Below are positions 19,996-29,249 of a stretch of DNA of 64,000 bases, piece after piece. The translations under genes and the position numbers were made by a program. The notes beneath the pieces were generated by a model that ran no database searches, had not been told where the DNA came from, and saw nothing but the letters and a program-made list of their open reading frames with translations. The DNA is from an uncultured Tateyamaria sp. (GTDB lineage Bacteria; Pseudomonadota; Alphaproteobacteria; Rhodobacterales; Rhodobacteraceae): the NCBI RefSeq assembly GCF_947488715.1, contig NZ_CANLAG010000001.1:1-64000 (forward strand), read 5' to 3'. The stretch's first letter is position 1; every line of letters begins with the position of its first letter.

Positions 19996-20907
19996 TCACC
20001 CCACGGGCCACCCGGCCGCCGACAGCTTGGCCCGGATCTTAGCCTCGGCGCTGTCATGGCCTGCGTTGATCGCCATGTGCTGCCACACCCACCACAGATA
20101 TGCGGCATAGTCCGGCCTGTGATCCGTCACCCGGTCAAACGCATCGCTGTCGCGCCCATCCACCATCACGTGATGAAAATCGGTCTGACCAAAGACAACG
20201 GATGGCTTGCCAAAAAACATGCCGTCAAAAGCGATGCTCGACGTCTGCGTCACCACAAAGCTGCACCGCGGCAGCAACGCGTCCCGCTCTCCCATACGAA
20301 CGTCCAGCGCCGGGTCACGCGCCTCGAGCGCTTCGAGTTCGGCGAGCTCGCCCGGCGTATAAGTTTCCTTGGGGTGCAGGGTCACAATCAAACGCCGTCC
20401 GGGCAGGGCGGCGCGCGTGCGGCGGATCATGTCGAGCGGGCTACAGGATTGAAACGAACGCTGTTCGGTCAACCGGCCCTGTAGCGGGATATAGACAAAC
20501 CCGTCATCTCCCACCTGATCCAACAACGCGCCACCGATGCGCTTGCGCCAGAAACCATAGAACCGATCCGCCTCTTTGCGCGGGCACTGACCGGGGTCGA
20601 ACGCCGCGTGTGCGACGTCCCATTCCCACCGCTTGTCCGATGCCTGAATTTGCCAGAACGGATAGTGATAGACCCTGCGGAACGTCAGGCACCGCGCATT
20701 AGGCGGCGGTGTCATATGGCACAGACCGTAACCGCGACGCCCGGCAGCCTTGATCCGTTCGGCGGTGGTGTTCGGATGGAAACCAACCTCGAACCCCGCC
20801 GCGCGGAGTACGGCTGTGATCTTGCCAACGAAATTGTGCTGCCCGGCTGCGGCACTCTTGCGCAGATCATCTTCGAGGTAAAAGCGCACGCGTTTGGGTT
20901 CAGCCAT
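19996..20907 (-). CDS. Capsule-synthesis (KpsC/KpsS)-like protein of uncertain function
   Basis: The 303-residue protein lacks a signal peptide. Its C-terminal half resembles capsular-polysaccharide synthesis transferases: a VYIPLQGRL strand, SPLDMIRRTRAAL, VTLHPKETY, then VTQTSSIAFDGMFFGKPSVVFG, a pattern of nucleotide-sugar binding GT-B-like folds. The N-terminal half (MAEPKRVRFYLEDDLRKS) is unfamiliar. The start at 20907 is the last plausible ATG before the frame runs antisense through hslV. It stands alone and convergent to trxA; the polysaccharide export gene at 2.7 kb is not adjacent. The function is a guess from fold-level resemblance. Confidence 0.6.
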   Translation of the reverse strand: MAEPKRVRFYLEDDLRKSAAAGQHNFVGKITAVLRAAGFEVGFHPNTTAERIKAAGRRGYGLCHMTPPPNARCLTFRRVYHYPFWQIQASDKRWEWDVAHAAFDPGQCPRKEADRFYGFWRKRIGGALLDQVGDDGFVYIPLQGRLTEQRSFQSCSPLDMIRRTRAALPGRRLIVTLHPKETYTPGELAELEALEARDPALDVRMGERDALLPRCSFVVTQTSSIAFDGMFFGKPSVVFGQTDFHHVMVDGRDSDAFDRVTDHRPDYAAYLWWVWQHMAINAGHDSAEAKIRAKLSAAGWPVG

Positions 20908-20950
20908 GGCCGCACAGTAGGATCGGCAAACCCAAGGGGCAAGGCGCGGC

Positions 20951-20980
20951 CCTTGCCCTGTCTCGTGACCAAAGCCATAT
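20951..20980 (+). promoter_or_regulatory. Candidate RpoH (heat-shock) promoter of hslV
   Basis: CCTTGCC at 20951-20957 and CCATAT at 20975-20980 are separated by 17 bases, resembling the alphaproteobacterial sigma-32 pattern CTTG-N17-CTATAT. Transcription would begin about 20 bp before the hslV ATG, whose GGAG ribosome site is at 20998-21001. This is a pattern match only. Confidence 0.45.
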
Positions 20981-21007
20981 AGACCACAACAATGGACGGA
21001 GACCCAC

Positions 21008-21565
21008 ATGAGCAAGTCAGAGTTCCCCGGTTGGCACGGGACCACAATCATCGGGGTCAAAAAGGGCGGCGAAGTCGTCATTGCCGGTGACGGGCAAGTG
21101 TCGCTGGGCCAGACCGTGATCAAAGGCACCGCCCGCAAGGTCCGCCGCCTCAGCCCCGGTGGGTATGACGTCGTGGCCGGGTTTGCCGGGTCGACCGCCG
21201 ATGCCTTTACCCTGCTGGAGCGTCTCGAAACCAAGCTTGAGGCAACGCCCGGCCAACTGGCCCGCGCAAGTGTTGAGCTGGCAAAGGACTGGCGCACCGA
21301 CAAGTACCTGCAAAAGCTCGAGGCGATGTTGATCGTGACAGATGGCGAGGACCTGTTTGTCATCACCGGCGCGGGCGACGTTCTGGAACCTGAACACAAT
21401 GTGACGGCCATTGGATCGGGCGGGAATTATGCGCTGGCCGCCGCACGCGGCATGATGGACAGCGACCGCAACGCCGAACAGGTGGCGCGGGACGCCATGG
21501 CCATCGCATCCGACATATGCGTCTACACAAATGGAAACCTGACCGTCGAGGCAATCCGCAAATGA
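21008..21565 (+). CDS. hslV: ATP-dependent protease proteolytic subunit HslV
   Basis: The 185-residue N-terminal nucleophile hydrolase has catalytic T12 exposed after cleavage in [13 protein letters not shown], then [11 protein letters not shown] and the C-terminal NLTVEAI. Two stacked HslV hexamers degrade proteins unfolded by HslU. Its stop codon overlaps the next ATG (ATGA). Unusually for the hslVU pair, hslU is not the next gene but starts 1.6 kb downstream, after an aldo/keto reductase and a convergent gene. A heat-shock-type promoter lies upstream. Confidence 0.97.
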   Translation: MSKSEFPGWHGTTIIGVKKGGEVVIAGDGQVSLGQTVIKGTARKVRRLSPGGYDVVAGFAGSTADAFTLLERLETKLEATPGQLARASVELAKDWRTDKYLQKLEAMLIVTDGEDLFVITGAGDVLEPEHNVTAIGSGGNYALAAARGMMDSDRNAEQVARDAMAIASDICVYTNGNLTVEAIRK

Positions 21566-22599
21566 CCGACATGACCTATACCAAACTCGGCAACAGCGGT
21601 CTGATCGTCAGCCGCATGTGCTTTGGCACCATGACCTTTAGCCTCGGGTCCGAATGGATCCCCGGCGTCGCCAACGTCGGGCAGGATGCCGCGACCGAGA
21701 TGGTGCAGCACGCGCTGGATCAGGGTGTGAACTTTTTCGACACGGCGGATGGCTATTCCAACGGCGAATCAGAACAGATCCTCGGCAAGGCGCTGGGCAA
21801 ACGCCGGAACGAGGCGGTGATCTGCACCAAGCTGGGGTTCCGCCAGACGGACCAGATCAACGACACGGGCCTCAGCCGCGGCCACATCCAGAAACAGATC
21901 GACGGCAGCTTGGCCCGCATGGGCACCGATCACATCGACCTGCTGGTGCTGCACAAGACGGATTTCACCACCCCGATCGAGGAAACACTCGCCGCGCTGC
22001 AACAGGCCGTGGATCACGGCAAAGTCCGGTATCTCGGTGTCTCGAACTGGCCCGCATGGCAAGCCGCACGCGCGATCCAGTACCAGCGCGACAACCGCAT
22101 GACGCCGTTTGTGACCGGCCAGTATCTCTACAACGCCGTCGCGCGTGATATCGAACAGGACGTTCTGCCGATGTTGGCCGACATGGGTGGCAGCCTGATG
22201 GCGTGGTCACCGCTGGCGGGAGGTCTGCTGTCTGGCAAATACGATCCCGACAACCTTGATGGCGGCGATGGTCGTTTGTCCGTGGGTGGCGATTTCCTGG
22301 ATGTCGACAAGACGGTAGCACGCACCGCAATCTCGGCGCTCAATTCAATTGCCAAGGCGCATGACGCGCATCCGGCCACTGTGGCGCTGGCGTGGGTTTT
22401 GGCGCAAAAACGGGACCATACGGTCCTTTTCGGGGCATCCAAGCGCAGTCATATGGATGCAGCCCTGGCGGCACCGGGTCTGACATTGATGGCCGAAGAC
22501 CTGGACGCATTGAACAGCGCGGGCATGCCTGGAAAACGGTATCCGCACTGGTTCGACGCCATGATGACAGACGAAATTCTGACCAAATCACTGGCCTAA
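21562..22599 (+). CDS. Aldo/keto reductase
   Basis: The 345-residue NADPH-dependent oxidoreductase has the AKR barrel motifs: catalytic Asp and Tyr in [15 protein letters not shown], the Lys in CTKLGF and the His in LVLHKTD. The segments [12 protein letters not shown] and [15 protein letters not shown] also match, as does the C-terminal cofactor segment [13 protein letters not shown]. The ATG overlaps the hslV stop, so the two are translationally coupled; why a reductase shares an operon with a protease subunit is unclear. The substrate is unknown. A hairpin terminator follows. Confidence 0.92.
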   Translation: MTDMTYTKLGNSGLIVSRMCFGTMTFSLGSEWIPGVANVGQDAATEMVQHALDQGVNFFDTADGYSNGESEQILGKALGKRRNEAVICTKLGFRQTDQINDTGLSRGHIQKQIDGSLARMGTDHIDLLVLHKTDFTTPIEETLAALQQAVDHGKVRYLGVSNWPAWQAARAIQYQRDNRMTPFVTGQYLYNAVARDIEQDVLPMLADMGGSLMAWSPLAGGLLSGKYDPDNLDGGDGRLSVGGDFLDVDKTVARTAISALNSIAKAHDAHPATVALAWVLAQKRDHTVLFGASKRSHMDAALAAPGLTLMAEDLDALNSAGMPGKRYPHWFDAMMTDEILTKSLA

Positions 22600-22606
22600 A
22601 AGAAAA

Positions 22607-22629
22607 GGGCCACAGCGTCGCTGCGGCCC
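22607..22629 (+). terminator. Hairpin terminator after the aldo/keto reductase gene
   Basis: A 10-bp stem with one mismatch (GGGCCACAGC / GCTGCGGCCC) and 3-nt loop lies 8 bp after the reductase stop, preceded by an A-rich stretch that gives a T tract on the opposite strand. It probably serves the convergent DM13 gene too. Confidence 0.6.
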
Positions 22630-22634
22630 CCAAA

Positions 22635-22654
22635 ACCTTTCGCATGCGAAAGGT
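22635..22654. repeat. 20-bp perfect palindrome
   Basis: ACCTTTCGCATGCGAAAGGT is its own reverse complement with no spacer. It sits between the terminator and the stop codon of the DM13 gene. It could be a cruciform terminator arm or a protein-binding site; the sequence does not decide. Confidence 0.85.
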
Positions 22655-22657
22655 CCA

Positions 22658-23032
22658 TTAATTCAACTTAGCTACGCCCAGCGGCACGTTGAACTTCTCG
22701 CACCAGATCCAGACTTCGTTGTATTCGCTGGCGTCGATGCCTGCGGGAATCTCATAGCTGGATGCGCCGTTGTTCGACTTGAGCAGGCCCATCAGCGTGT
22801 CCTTGTCATAGCCGTCCTTGCCCAGCGCAACCTTGGGATCGGGCGCGCCGTCAAAGGTGAAGTCGCCCAGCAGGTTCACTTTGTTGCCCGCAACTTCGGC
22901 GGTACCGGTTGTGACGTGGTTGCTGGCGCCTTTGAATTTGCCAAGACGGCCATGACCGCCAGCCAACAGCGACGTTGCAGGAAGCGTGGCAAGGCCAACA
23001 GCAGTGAAGGTCAGGAATTTGCGGCGGTTCAT
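22658..23032 (-). CDS. Exported DM13-domain protein
   Basis: The 124-residue protein has a twin-arginine type signal (MNRRKFLTFTAVGL, then SLLAGG). Its mature part is almost entirely a DM13 domain: GKFKGASNHVTTGTAEV, LGDFTFDGAPDPKVALG, and YNEVWIWCEKFNVPLGVAKL with the conserved single Cys. DM13 domains are proposed to act in electron transfer. The start at 23032 begins the signal peptide; the longer frame upstream is not signal-like. It separates hslV from hslU and is transcribed against them. Confidence 0.85.
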   Translation of the reverse strand: MNRRKFLTFTAVGLATLPATSLLAGGHGRLGKFKGASNHVTTGTAEVAGNKVNLLGDFTFDGAPDPKVALGKDGYDKDTLMGLLKSNNGASSYEIPAGIDASEYNEVWIWCEKFNVPLGVAKLN

Positions 23033-23166
23033 CAGGAGTACTCCGTGGGTTGGTAATGACAGGAACATGGCAGATCGTTTCACAGATTGCATCTACCCCC
23101 ACGCGGACGTGAGCGCGGTTGCGTTTCTGTGATCAAAGGTTACATGCAGTCGCAGAGGAGACCTGT

Positions 23167-24474
23167 ATGACTGACCTGACCCCCCGCGAGATTGTTTCAG
23201 AGCTGGACCGTTTCATCATCGGTCAGGCAGACGCCAAACGGGCGGTGGCGGTGGCGCTGCGCAATCGGTGGCGGCGCAAGCAGTTGAATGACGATCTGCG
23301 CGATGAGGTCTATCCCAAGAATATCCTGATGATCGGGCCCACCGGCGTTGGCAAAACCGAGATCAGCCGCCGGTTGGCGAAGCTGGCGCGCGCGCCGTTC
23401 CTCAAGGTCGAGGCGACCAAGTTCACCGAGGTCGGCTACGTCGGGCGTGACGTGGAACAGATCATCCGTGATCTGGTGGATGCCGCCATTGCCCAGACCC
23501 GCGACCACATGCGCGAGGACGTCAAGGCCAACGCACACAAAGCCGCCGAAGACCGCGTGATCGAGGCGATTGCCGGCACGGACGCCCGCGATGGCACCCG
23601 CGAGATGTTCCGCAAAAAGCTGAAGTCGGGCGAGTTGGACGACACAGTGATTGAGCTGGAAGTCGCGGATACGTCGAACCCGTTTCCCACGATGGACATA
23701 CCTGGCCAGCCCGGCGGCAACATGGGGATGATGAACCTCGGTGATCTGTTCGGCAAGGCGCTGGGCGGTCGGACCGTGCGCAAGAAGCTGACCGTCGCCC
23801 AAAGCTATGACCTGCTGATCGGAGAAGAGGCAGACAAGCTGTTGGACGACGAGGCGGTGACCAAGGCCGCGCTGGATGCGGTGCAGGAAAATGGCATCGT
23901 GTTTCTGGATGAGATCGACAAGGTGTGCGCCCGGTCCGATGCGCGTGGCGCAGATGTCAGCCGCGAGGGCGTGCAGCGTGATCTGTTGCCCCTGATCGAA
24001 GGCACAACCGTCAGCACCAAACACGGGCCGGTCAAGACGGATCATATCCTGTTCATCGCGTCCGGTGCGTTCCACATCGCCAAACCGTCCGACCTGTTGC
24101 CCGAATTGCAGGGGCGCTTGCCGATCCGCGTGGAATTGCGCGCGCTGACCGAGGATGACTTTGTCCGTATCCTTGAGGAAACCGACAACGCGCTGACGCT
24201 GCAATACACCGCCCTCATGGCGACCGAAGAAGTCACCGTGACCTTTGAACCCGAAGGCATCCGCGCGCTGGCCCGCATTGCCGCCGAGGTGAACCAAAGC
24301 GTTGAGAACATCGGCGCGCGGCGTCTGTACACGGTGATGGAGCGGGTGTTTGAGGAACTGTCCTTTACCGCGCCGGACCGAAGCGGCGACGAGATCGTGG
24401 TCAATGCCGCCTTCGTCGAGGAGCATCTCGGCGAATTGGCGCGGTCCACGGATGTCAGCCGATATGTTCTCTAG
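23167..24474 (+). CDS. hslU: ATP-dependent protease ATPase subunit HslU
   Basis: The 435-residue AAA+ unfoldase has [18 protein letters not shown] at the N-terminus, Walker [10 protein letters not shown], the pore motif GYVGRDVE, the I-domain insertion, Walker [10 protein letters not shown] and the C-terminal YVL used to dock on HslV. It feeds unfolded substrates such as cell-division inhibitors to HslV. A GAGGAGAC ribosome site supports the ATG at 23167. It is separated from hslV and must use its own promoter. Confidence 0.97.
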   Translation: MTDLTPREIVSELDRFIIGQADAKRAVAVALRNRWRRKQLNDDLRDEVYPKNILMIGPTGVGKTEISRRLAKLARAPFLKVEATKFTEVGYVGRDVEQIIRDLVDAAIAQTRDHMREDVKANAHKAAEDRVIEAIAGTDARDGTREMFRKKLKSGELDDTVIELEVADTSNPFPTMDIPGQPGGNMGMMNLGDLFGKALGGRTVRKKLTVAQSYDLLIGEEADKLLDDEAVTKAALDAVQENGIVFLDEIDKVCARSDARGADVSREGVQRDLLPLIEGTTVSTKHGPVKTDHILFIASGAFHIAKPSDLLPELQGRLPIRVELRALTEDDFVRILEETDNALTLQYTALMATEEVTVTFEPEGIRALARIAAEVNQSVENIGARRLYTVMERVFEELSFTAPDRSGDEIVVNAAFVEEHLGELARSTDVSRYVL

Positions 24475-24528
24475 CCGTCCTGTGCGGGCTGGGATACATC
24501 GCTGGAAACGGAACCGGTCGGTGTAAAA

Positions 24529-25614
24529 ATGCGGTGGATTGTCTTTGTTGCGATGCTGGCCCTGATCGGGTGCAGCGACCGGACAGCAGCCCCGATTGTT
24601 CCCGAGGCGCTGGATTACGGTCTGAACAAACCGCTGTTCATCGGCACAACGCGGGCGGTGAACGATGCAGGTGAATATGGCATCGGACGGTCCAACGAGT
24701 TGAGCCTGATGCGCGCCGTTGTATCGATCCCGCCGCAACGGACGTTGGGCAGCGTGTCGGACGGGTTCGACAGCCCCAAGCCCGAGCGCGATTTCGCCTT
24801 TGCTCAGCTTAGCCGTTTTCCAACCAAGACCGGGTTCGCCGACCGTTTGCGCGCAGACATGGACAAGACGCGCGATGTGACGGTTTTTGTGCATGGCTTT
24901 AACAACAGCTTCAGCGACTCGGCGTTTCGGATGGTGCAGTTGGCCCATGATCTGGAATTGCCCGGCGCGCATGTCAGTTATTCCTGGCCCAGCCGCGGTA
25001 ATCCGCTGGGTTATGAATACGATCAGGACAGCGCATTGTTTGCCCGTGACGGGTTGGCCGAACTGTTGACGACCATCCGGTCCGCAGGACAGCCCAACAT
25101 CATTGTTGTTGCGCATTCGATGGGCAGCGCGCTGGTGATGGAAACCTTTCGACAGCTAGAAATTGCCGAACCCGGTTGGGTTGGGCGCAATGTCGAAGGC
25201 GTGGTCCTGATGTCGCCGGACGTGAACATCGAGGTGTTCCGCAGCCAATTCGAGCGCCTACAAACCGTGCCAGACCCGTTTGTCGTGATCGTTTCGCGCA
25301 AGGATGCCGTGTTGCGATTGTCATCGCGGTTGCGGGGCGAGAAATCTCAGCTAGGCAACATTCAAAACGCGGATGACGTGGCCGATTTGCCGATCACGAT
25401 CCTCGATGTCTCTGCCTTTTCTGACCGCCGGTCGGGGAATCACTTTGTTGCGGGCAGTTCGCCTGCGCTGATCCAACTGCTGCGCAACACGCCTGAACTG
25501 GACCGCAAGTTCCTGCGCGGTCGGTCCGGGGCGACTGTTGTATTGCCCGGACAACGGCGCGTGTCGGCGAACACCGCCGGACGCCTGCCACCCATTTCGG
25601 GCAGTGTGCGCTAG
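24529..25614 (+). CDS. DUF900-type alpha/beta-hydrolase lipoprotein
   Basis: The 361-residue protein has a lipoprotein signal with C15 after LALIG. An alpha/beta-hydrolase core shows VHGFNNSFSDS (oxyanion region), SYSWPSRGNPLGYEYD and the nucleophile elbow VVAHSMGSAL, with a late VAGSSPAL. This layout is that of the DUF900 serine hydrolases. It is likely anchored in the membrane facing the periplasm; the substrate is unknown. No ribosome site is obvious before the ATG. It overlaps the MFS gene by one base. Confidence 0.83.
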   Translation: MRWIVFVAMLALIGCSDRTAAPIVPEALDYGLNKPLFIGTTRAVNDAGEYGIGRSNELSLMRAVVSIPPQRTLGSVSDGFDSPKPERDFAFAQLSRFPTKTGFADRLRADMDKTRDVTVFVHGFNNSFSDSAFRMVQLAHDLELPGAHVSYSWPSRGNPLGYEYDQDSALFARDGLAELLTTIRSAGQPNIIVVAHSMGSALVMETFRQLEIAEPGWVGRNVEGVVLMSPDVNIEVFRSQFERLQTVPDPFVVIVSRKDAVLRLSSRLRGEKSQLGNIQNADDVADLPITILDVSAFSDRRSGNHFVAGSSPALIQLLRNTPELDRKFLRGRSGATVVLPGQRRVSANTAGRLPPISGSVR

Positions 25615-26858
25615 TGACGGGCGCGGCGCCCCAATCCGGCATTCTGTCCTTTTTGGCTCATAACCGGAATTGGCTGGCGGCGGGGGCTTTGCTGACCTTT
25701 TTGTCGTCGTTTGGGCAGACGTTCTTTATCTCTGTGTTCGCGGCGGAAATACGGGCGGATTTTGACCTGTCGCACGGTGAGTGGGGTGGCATCTATTCGC
25801 TGGGCACAACGGCGGCTGCGGCGGTGATGGTCTGGGCCGGTGGGCTGACCGACACGTTTCGCGCGCGGCAGTTGGGCGCATGGGTGTTGGGCATGCTGGC
25901 GCTGGCCTGTGTTGCAATGGCGATCAACCCCTATGCGTTGCTGTTGCCAGTTGTGATCTTTGCGCTGCGGCTGACGGGGCAGGGGATGACCAGCCATATC
26001 GCGATTGTGGCGATGGCGCGCTGGTTTGTTGCGACGCGGGGTCGGGCGCTGGCGGTGGCGACATTGGGGTTCTCGATTGGTGAGGCCATCCTGCCCATGA
26101 CGTTCGTGGCGCTGATGACCGTGTTCGAATGGCGCAGCCTGTGGGGTGTCGTCGCGGTGATTGCCTTGGCGGGTATTCCGGTTCTGATGCTGCTGCTGCG
26201 GTCAGAGCGAACGCCGCAATCCATGGCCGAGGAAAACCAAAGCCTCGGCATGGCGGGACGGCATTGGACCCGGCGCGAGACGCTGACGCATGGGTTGTTC
26301 TGGATGATGGTGCCCGCGCTTGCCGGGCTGTCGGCCTTTGGCACTGCGTTCTTTTTCCATCAGGCGTACTATGCCGAGATCAAAGGCTGGACCCACCTGT
26401 CGCTGGTGGCCTTTTTCCCGGTCTATACGACCGTGGGCATTGTCGCGATGGTTCTGTCGGGGATGGCGCTGGACCGGTTTGGCACGGCGCGGTTGATGCC
26501 ACTTTACCAAGTGCCGATGGTGGTGGCATTTGGGATCTTTGCCACGGCCGAGACCTTGCTGGGCGTTGCGCTGGGGCTGGTGTTCTTTGCGATGACGGCG
26601 GGTGCAAATTCCACATTGCCCAACGCGTTTTGGGCCGAGTTCTACGGCACGCGACATATCGGTTCGATCAAAGCGTTGGCGGCGGCGGTTATGGTTCTGG
26701 GCTCTGCCATTGGGCCGGGTATCACGGGCGTTCTGATCGACGCCGGAGTGGACTTGCCTATGCAATACATGGGCGTTTCGGTCTACTTCCTGTGCGCCAG
26801 TCTGTGCATGTGGATCGGTATCAACAGGGCGCGTCGGACGCTATCGGTTGCGACGTAG
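25614..26858 (+). CDS. MFS transporter
   Basis: The 414-residue protein has about twelve hydrophobic segments in two bundles, with a central charged loop at about residues 197-225 (SERTPQSMAEENQ). The motif GGLTDTFRARQLG after helix 2 and GMALDRFGTARLMP in the second half correspond to MFS motif A. It starts with GTG overlapping the stop of the hydrolase gene (TAGTG). The transported substrate cannot be deduced. The end overlaps the convergent smr gene by 18 bp. Confidence 0.85.
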   Translation: MTGAAPQSGILSFLAHNRNWLAAGALLTFLSSFGQTFFISVFAAEIRADFDLSHGEWGGIYSLGTTAAAAVMVWAGGLTDTFRARQLGAWVLGMLALACVAMAINPYALLLPVVIFALRLTGQGMTSHIAIVAMARWFVATRGRALAVATLGFSIGEAILPMTFVALMTVFEWRSLWGVVAVIALAGIPVLMLLLRSERTPQSMAEENQSLGMAGRHWTRRETLTHGLFWMMVPALAGLSAFGTAFFFHQAYYAEIKGWTHLSLVAFFPVYTTVGIVAMVLSGMALDRFGTARLMPLYQVPMVVAFGIFATAETLLGVALGLVFFAMTAGANSTLPNAFWAEFYGTRHIGSIKALAAAVMVLGSAIGPGITGVLIDAGVDLPMQYMGVSVYFLCASLCMWIGINRARRTLSVAT

Positions 26859-27434
26859 ATAGACGTAGTAGGCACCGCCGCCGCCATGACGCAGATGCGC
26901 GGGCGTGACCTGTAAGACTGCGGAGGCCAAGGGCTGCATCGACAACCATTGCGGCACCTGATGGCGCAAGACCCCGTGGCGCACGGGGATCGGGCCGCCA
27001 TCATCGCGGTTCTTGCCCTTGCCTGTCACCACCAGAACCAACCGTTTGCCCTGCGACTGTGCGCCCAGCACAAAACGGGTCAGGGCAGGGTGCGCACGGT
27101 CGAGTGTCATGCCGTGGAGGTCGAGTTTGCCCTCGGGGCGCAGCTTGCCGCGCTTGAGCTGGTCAAAGGCTTTGCGATCCATCTGGATCGGTTGAGCACG
27201 CACTTGATCCGTGATCGACGGCGTCAACGACACCGATGTTGTGGGGCGTGACGGCATGGAGGGCGTCAGCGTGCGCACCGCATCAAATGTGGGTTTAGAC
27301 CGGGGGCCGGGCGCAGGTGTCTGCGTCACGAAATCCTCGGGATCGAATTTCGGCTGGGGGTGCAGGCGTTCGGTCTTGGATGCGACGCGACGCCATAGCT
27401 CTTCTTCTTCGGGGTGCAATTTGCGGCGGGTCAT
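26841..27434 (-). CDS. Smr-domain protein
   Basis: The 197-residue protein has a basic, Pro-rich N-terminal half and a C-terminal Smr domain (KLDLHGMTLDRAHPALTRFV, then LVVTGKGKN and LRHGGGGAYYVYLRR). Smr domains cleave branched DNA or RNA; stand-alone members of this kind are common in alphaproteobacteria, but the target here is unknown. Its ATG overlaps the mltA stop codon (ATGA). Confidence 0.88.
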   Translation of the reverse strand: MTRRKLHPEEEELWRRVASKTERLHPQPKFDPEDFVTQTPAPGPRSKPTFDAVRTLTPSMPSRPTTSVSLTPSITDQVRAQPIQMDRKAFDQLKRGKLRPEGKLDLHGMTLDRAHPALTRFVLGAQSQGKRLVLVVTGKGKNRDDGGPIPVRHGVLRHQVPQWLSMQPLASAVLQVTPAHLRHGGGGAYYVYLRRNR

Positions 27435-28489
27435 ATCGCGCTTTCGGGCAGCAGGGCATAGGCACGTTGGATCGGCATGAGAACCATCATACGACCGGGA
27501 TCACGCAAGCGGCCCGCCTGGCGACCGGCCTTGTCCCCGGTGCCAAAGAACACGTCAGCACGTTGCGCGCCCTTGATCGCGGACCCGGTGTCCTGGGCGA
27601 TCATCAGACGGCGCAGCGGGTTCTTGCCGTCCTTTTCGATCCAGACGGGTGCACCCAATGGCACATGTGCGGGATCGACCGCGATGGACCGCATCGTGGT
27701 GATAGACCGGTTCATCGCACCCAAGGGGCCACGATCGGCAGGCACCTCGGACACCTCCCGGAAGAATACGTAGGACGGGTTATGGTACAGCAATTGCGTG
27801 CCATCGAACGGGTTCCGTTTGACCCAGTTCTTGATCACCTGCGCACTGACCTGGTGGGCGGCATAGGTGCCACGCCGCACCAGTTCGGAGCCGATGGAGC
27901 GGTATTCGTGACCGTTTGAACCCGAATAGCCAACGCGGATCATCTGTCCGCTGGGCAAACGTATCCGTCCAGAGCCCTGAATCTGGAGAAAGAACAGTTC
28001 GACCGGATCATCGACCCAGGCGATTTCCAGACCACGCCCATCCATCGCCGAACCTTCGAGAATTTGGCGGCGTGTCAGCCAAGGCCGCGACACGCGCGCC
28101 TCAGGGGGCATGGCATAGACGGGATAGCGGTAGCGGCTGCTGGGACGCAGCGCGCCGTCTAGTTCGGGTTCAAAATATCCGGTGAACAAGCCGTCTGCGC
28201 CGTCTTCGATCAGGACGGGACGAAAGAACAACTCAAAGAAAGCCCGTGGATCAGGCACATCTCCGGCTAGCGCGCAGAGAGACGACCAGTCGGGGTCTTT
28301 CATGTCGCGGCATGTGTTGCGGAATGTCGTGAGTGCGGCGGCGTGATCATCCGCCGCCCAGCCATCCAGCATCGAAAAATCGAGAACGGAATAACGCAAT
28401 TCAGCCGTGGCAGGCCCTGTCATACCCATCACCGCCAAACACAGCCCGACAAAAGAGCCAATTACGCGTCTGTAGACACCAATATCCAA
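27431..28489 (-). CDS. mltA: Membrane-bound lytic murein transglycosylase A
   Basis: The 352-residue protein begins with a signal peptide (hydrophobic residues 9-28, PATA-E cleavage). The MltA barrel shows GYFEPELDG, LEIAWVDDPVELFFLQIQGSG, the 3D domain with MRSIAVDPAHVPLG and the catalytic Asp region LMIAQDTGSAIKG. It cleaves peptidoglycan to 1,6-anhydro-MurNAc products, which may feed the AmgK-MurU route. No lipobox Cys is present, unlike E. coli MltA. The start at 28489 is a TTG inside the Tim44-like gene (28-bp overlap); no better start precedes the signal peptide. Confidence 0.92.
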   Translation of the reverse strand: MDIGVYRRVIGSFVGLCLAVMGMTGPATAELRYSVLDFSMLDGWAADDHAAALTTFRNTCRDMKDPDWSSLCALAGDVPDPRAFFELFFRPVLIEDGADGLFTGYFEPELDGALRPSSRYRYPVYAMPPEARVSRPWLTRRQILEGSAMDGRGLEIAWVDDPVELFFLQIQGSGRIRLPSGQMIRVGYSGSNGHEYRSIGSELVRRGTYAAHQVSAQVIKNWVKRNPFDGTQLLYHNPSYVFFREVSEVPADRGPLGAMNRSITTMRSIAVDPAHVPLGAPVWIEKDGKNPLRRLMIAQDTGSAIKGAQRADVFFGTGDKAGRQAGRLRDPGRMMVLMPIQRAYALLPESAI

Positions 28490-29121
28490 TTCGGGTCGTC
28501 AGCCCCCATGGTTCGCGCGAAAGCCCATGTGTCTTTCTGCCGTTTCACCTCGGTCAGGCTACCTTCTACGATGTCTCCGCCCTGATCGCGAACAGCAGAT
28601 GTGAGTTCAGCGACAAAACGTATCGTCAACTCACCCTCGCCTGTTTCAGGATCATAGGTCGCGTCTGTCAGTTTCAGTTCACGCACACCGATAAACTCGG
28701 CCTCGATGGTCAGGCCCTGATCTTCGCGTGCGGCGACGCCGTCCACAAAAGATTCGTATAGTTCCTCGGCGAGGAACGGTTGGATGTCGGACAGTTCGCC
28801 ACGTTCGTAACCCATGACAATCATCTCATAGGCACCACGTGCGCCTTGCAGGAAATCAGCCACATGGAACGAGGGTTCCACGCGCTTCATCTCGGCGAGG
28901 GCCTTGGCGGCGTCACTGTCTTCATCGACATGGTCGGTGATGTCGAGATCGGGGCCACCTTCGATAACTTCGAGGTTGGGGCCACCGGCGCGATCATTGG
29001 CGGGTTTCGGCACAGGCGGTTGTTCAAAACCCTCGCGGGTGCCCAGCACGTTTTTAAGGCGCAGGATCAAAAACACGGCGATGCCCGCCAGGACAAGAAG
29101 CTGGATCAGCGGAGAATTCAT
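28462..29121 (-). CDS. Tim44/TimA-like membrane protein
   Basis: The 219-residue protein has an N-terminal membrane anchor (residues 5-22, IQLLVLAGIAVFLIL), an acidic Gly/Pro linker and a C-terminal Tim44-like domain (residues 85-215: VADFLQGARGAYEMIVMGYERGELSDIQPFL onward as separate helices, then strands). Bacterial homologues of mitochondrial Tim44 are known in alphaproteobacteria, where they associate with the inner membrane; their function is unsettled. The start at 29121 was chosen because the anchor begins there. It is divergent from fxsA and overlaps mltA. Confidence 0.88.
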   Translation of the reverse strand: MNSPLIQLLVLAGIAVFLILRLKNVLGTREGFEQPPVPKPANDRAGGPNLEVIEGGPDLDITDHVDEDSDAAKALAEMKRVEPSFHVADFLQGARGAYEMIVMGYERGELSDIQPFLAEELYESFVDGVAAREDQGLTIEAEFIGVRELKLTDATYDPETGEGELTIRFVAELTSAVRDQGGDIVEGSLTEVKRQKDTWAFARTMGADDPNWILVSTDA

Positions 29122-29249
29122 TCTTACCTCATGTCTGGGACCGGAAACTGTGGTCCGGGTGGCAACGGCCACGTCCGAACCTTATGTAGGTGCAAGGGGA
29201 CACCAAGTCCACTGCGGGGCGATCATGCCCCCCTGAAAGGATGTCGCAC

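Noticed and set aside
23197-25116. Long minus-strand open frame opposite hslU and the lipoprotein hydrolase gene (639 codons)
   Set aside because: It is a shadow of high-GC third-codon bias: no family motif, and the + strand genes are certain.
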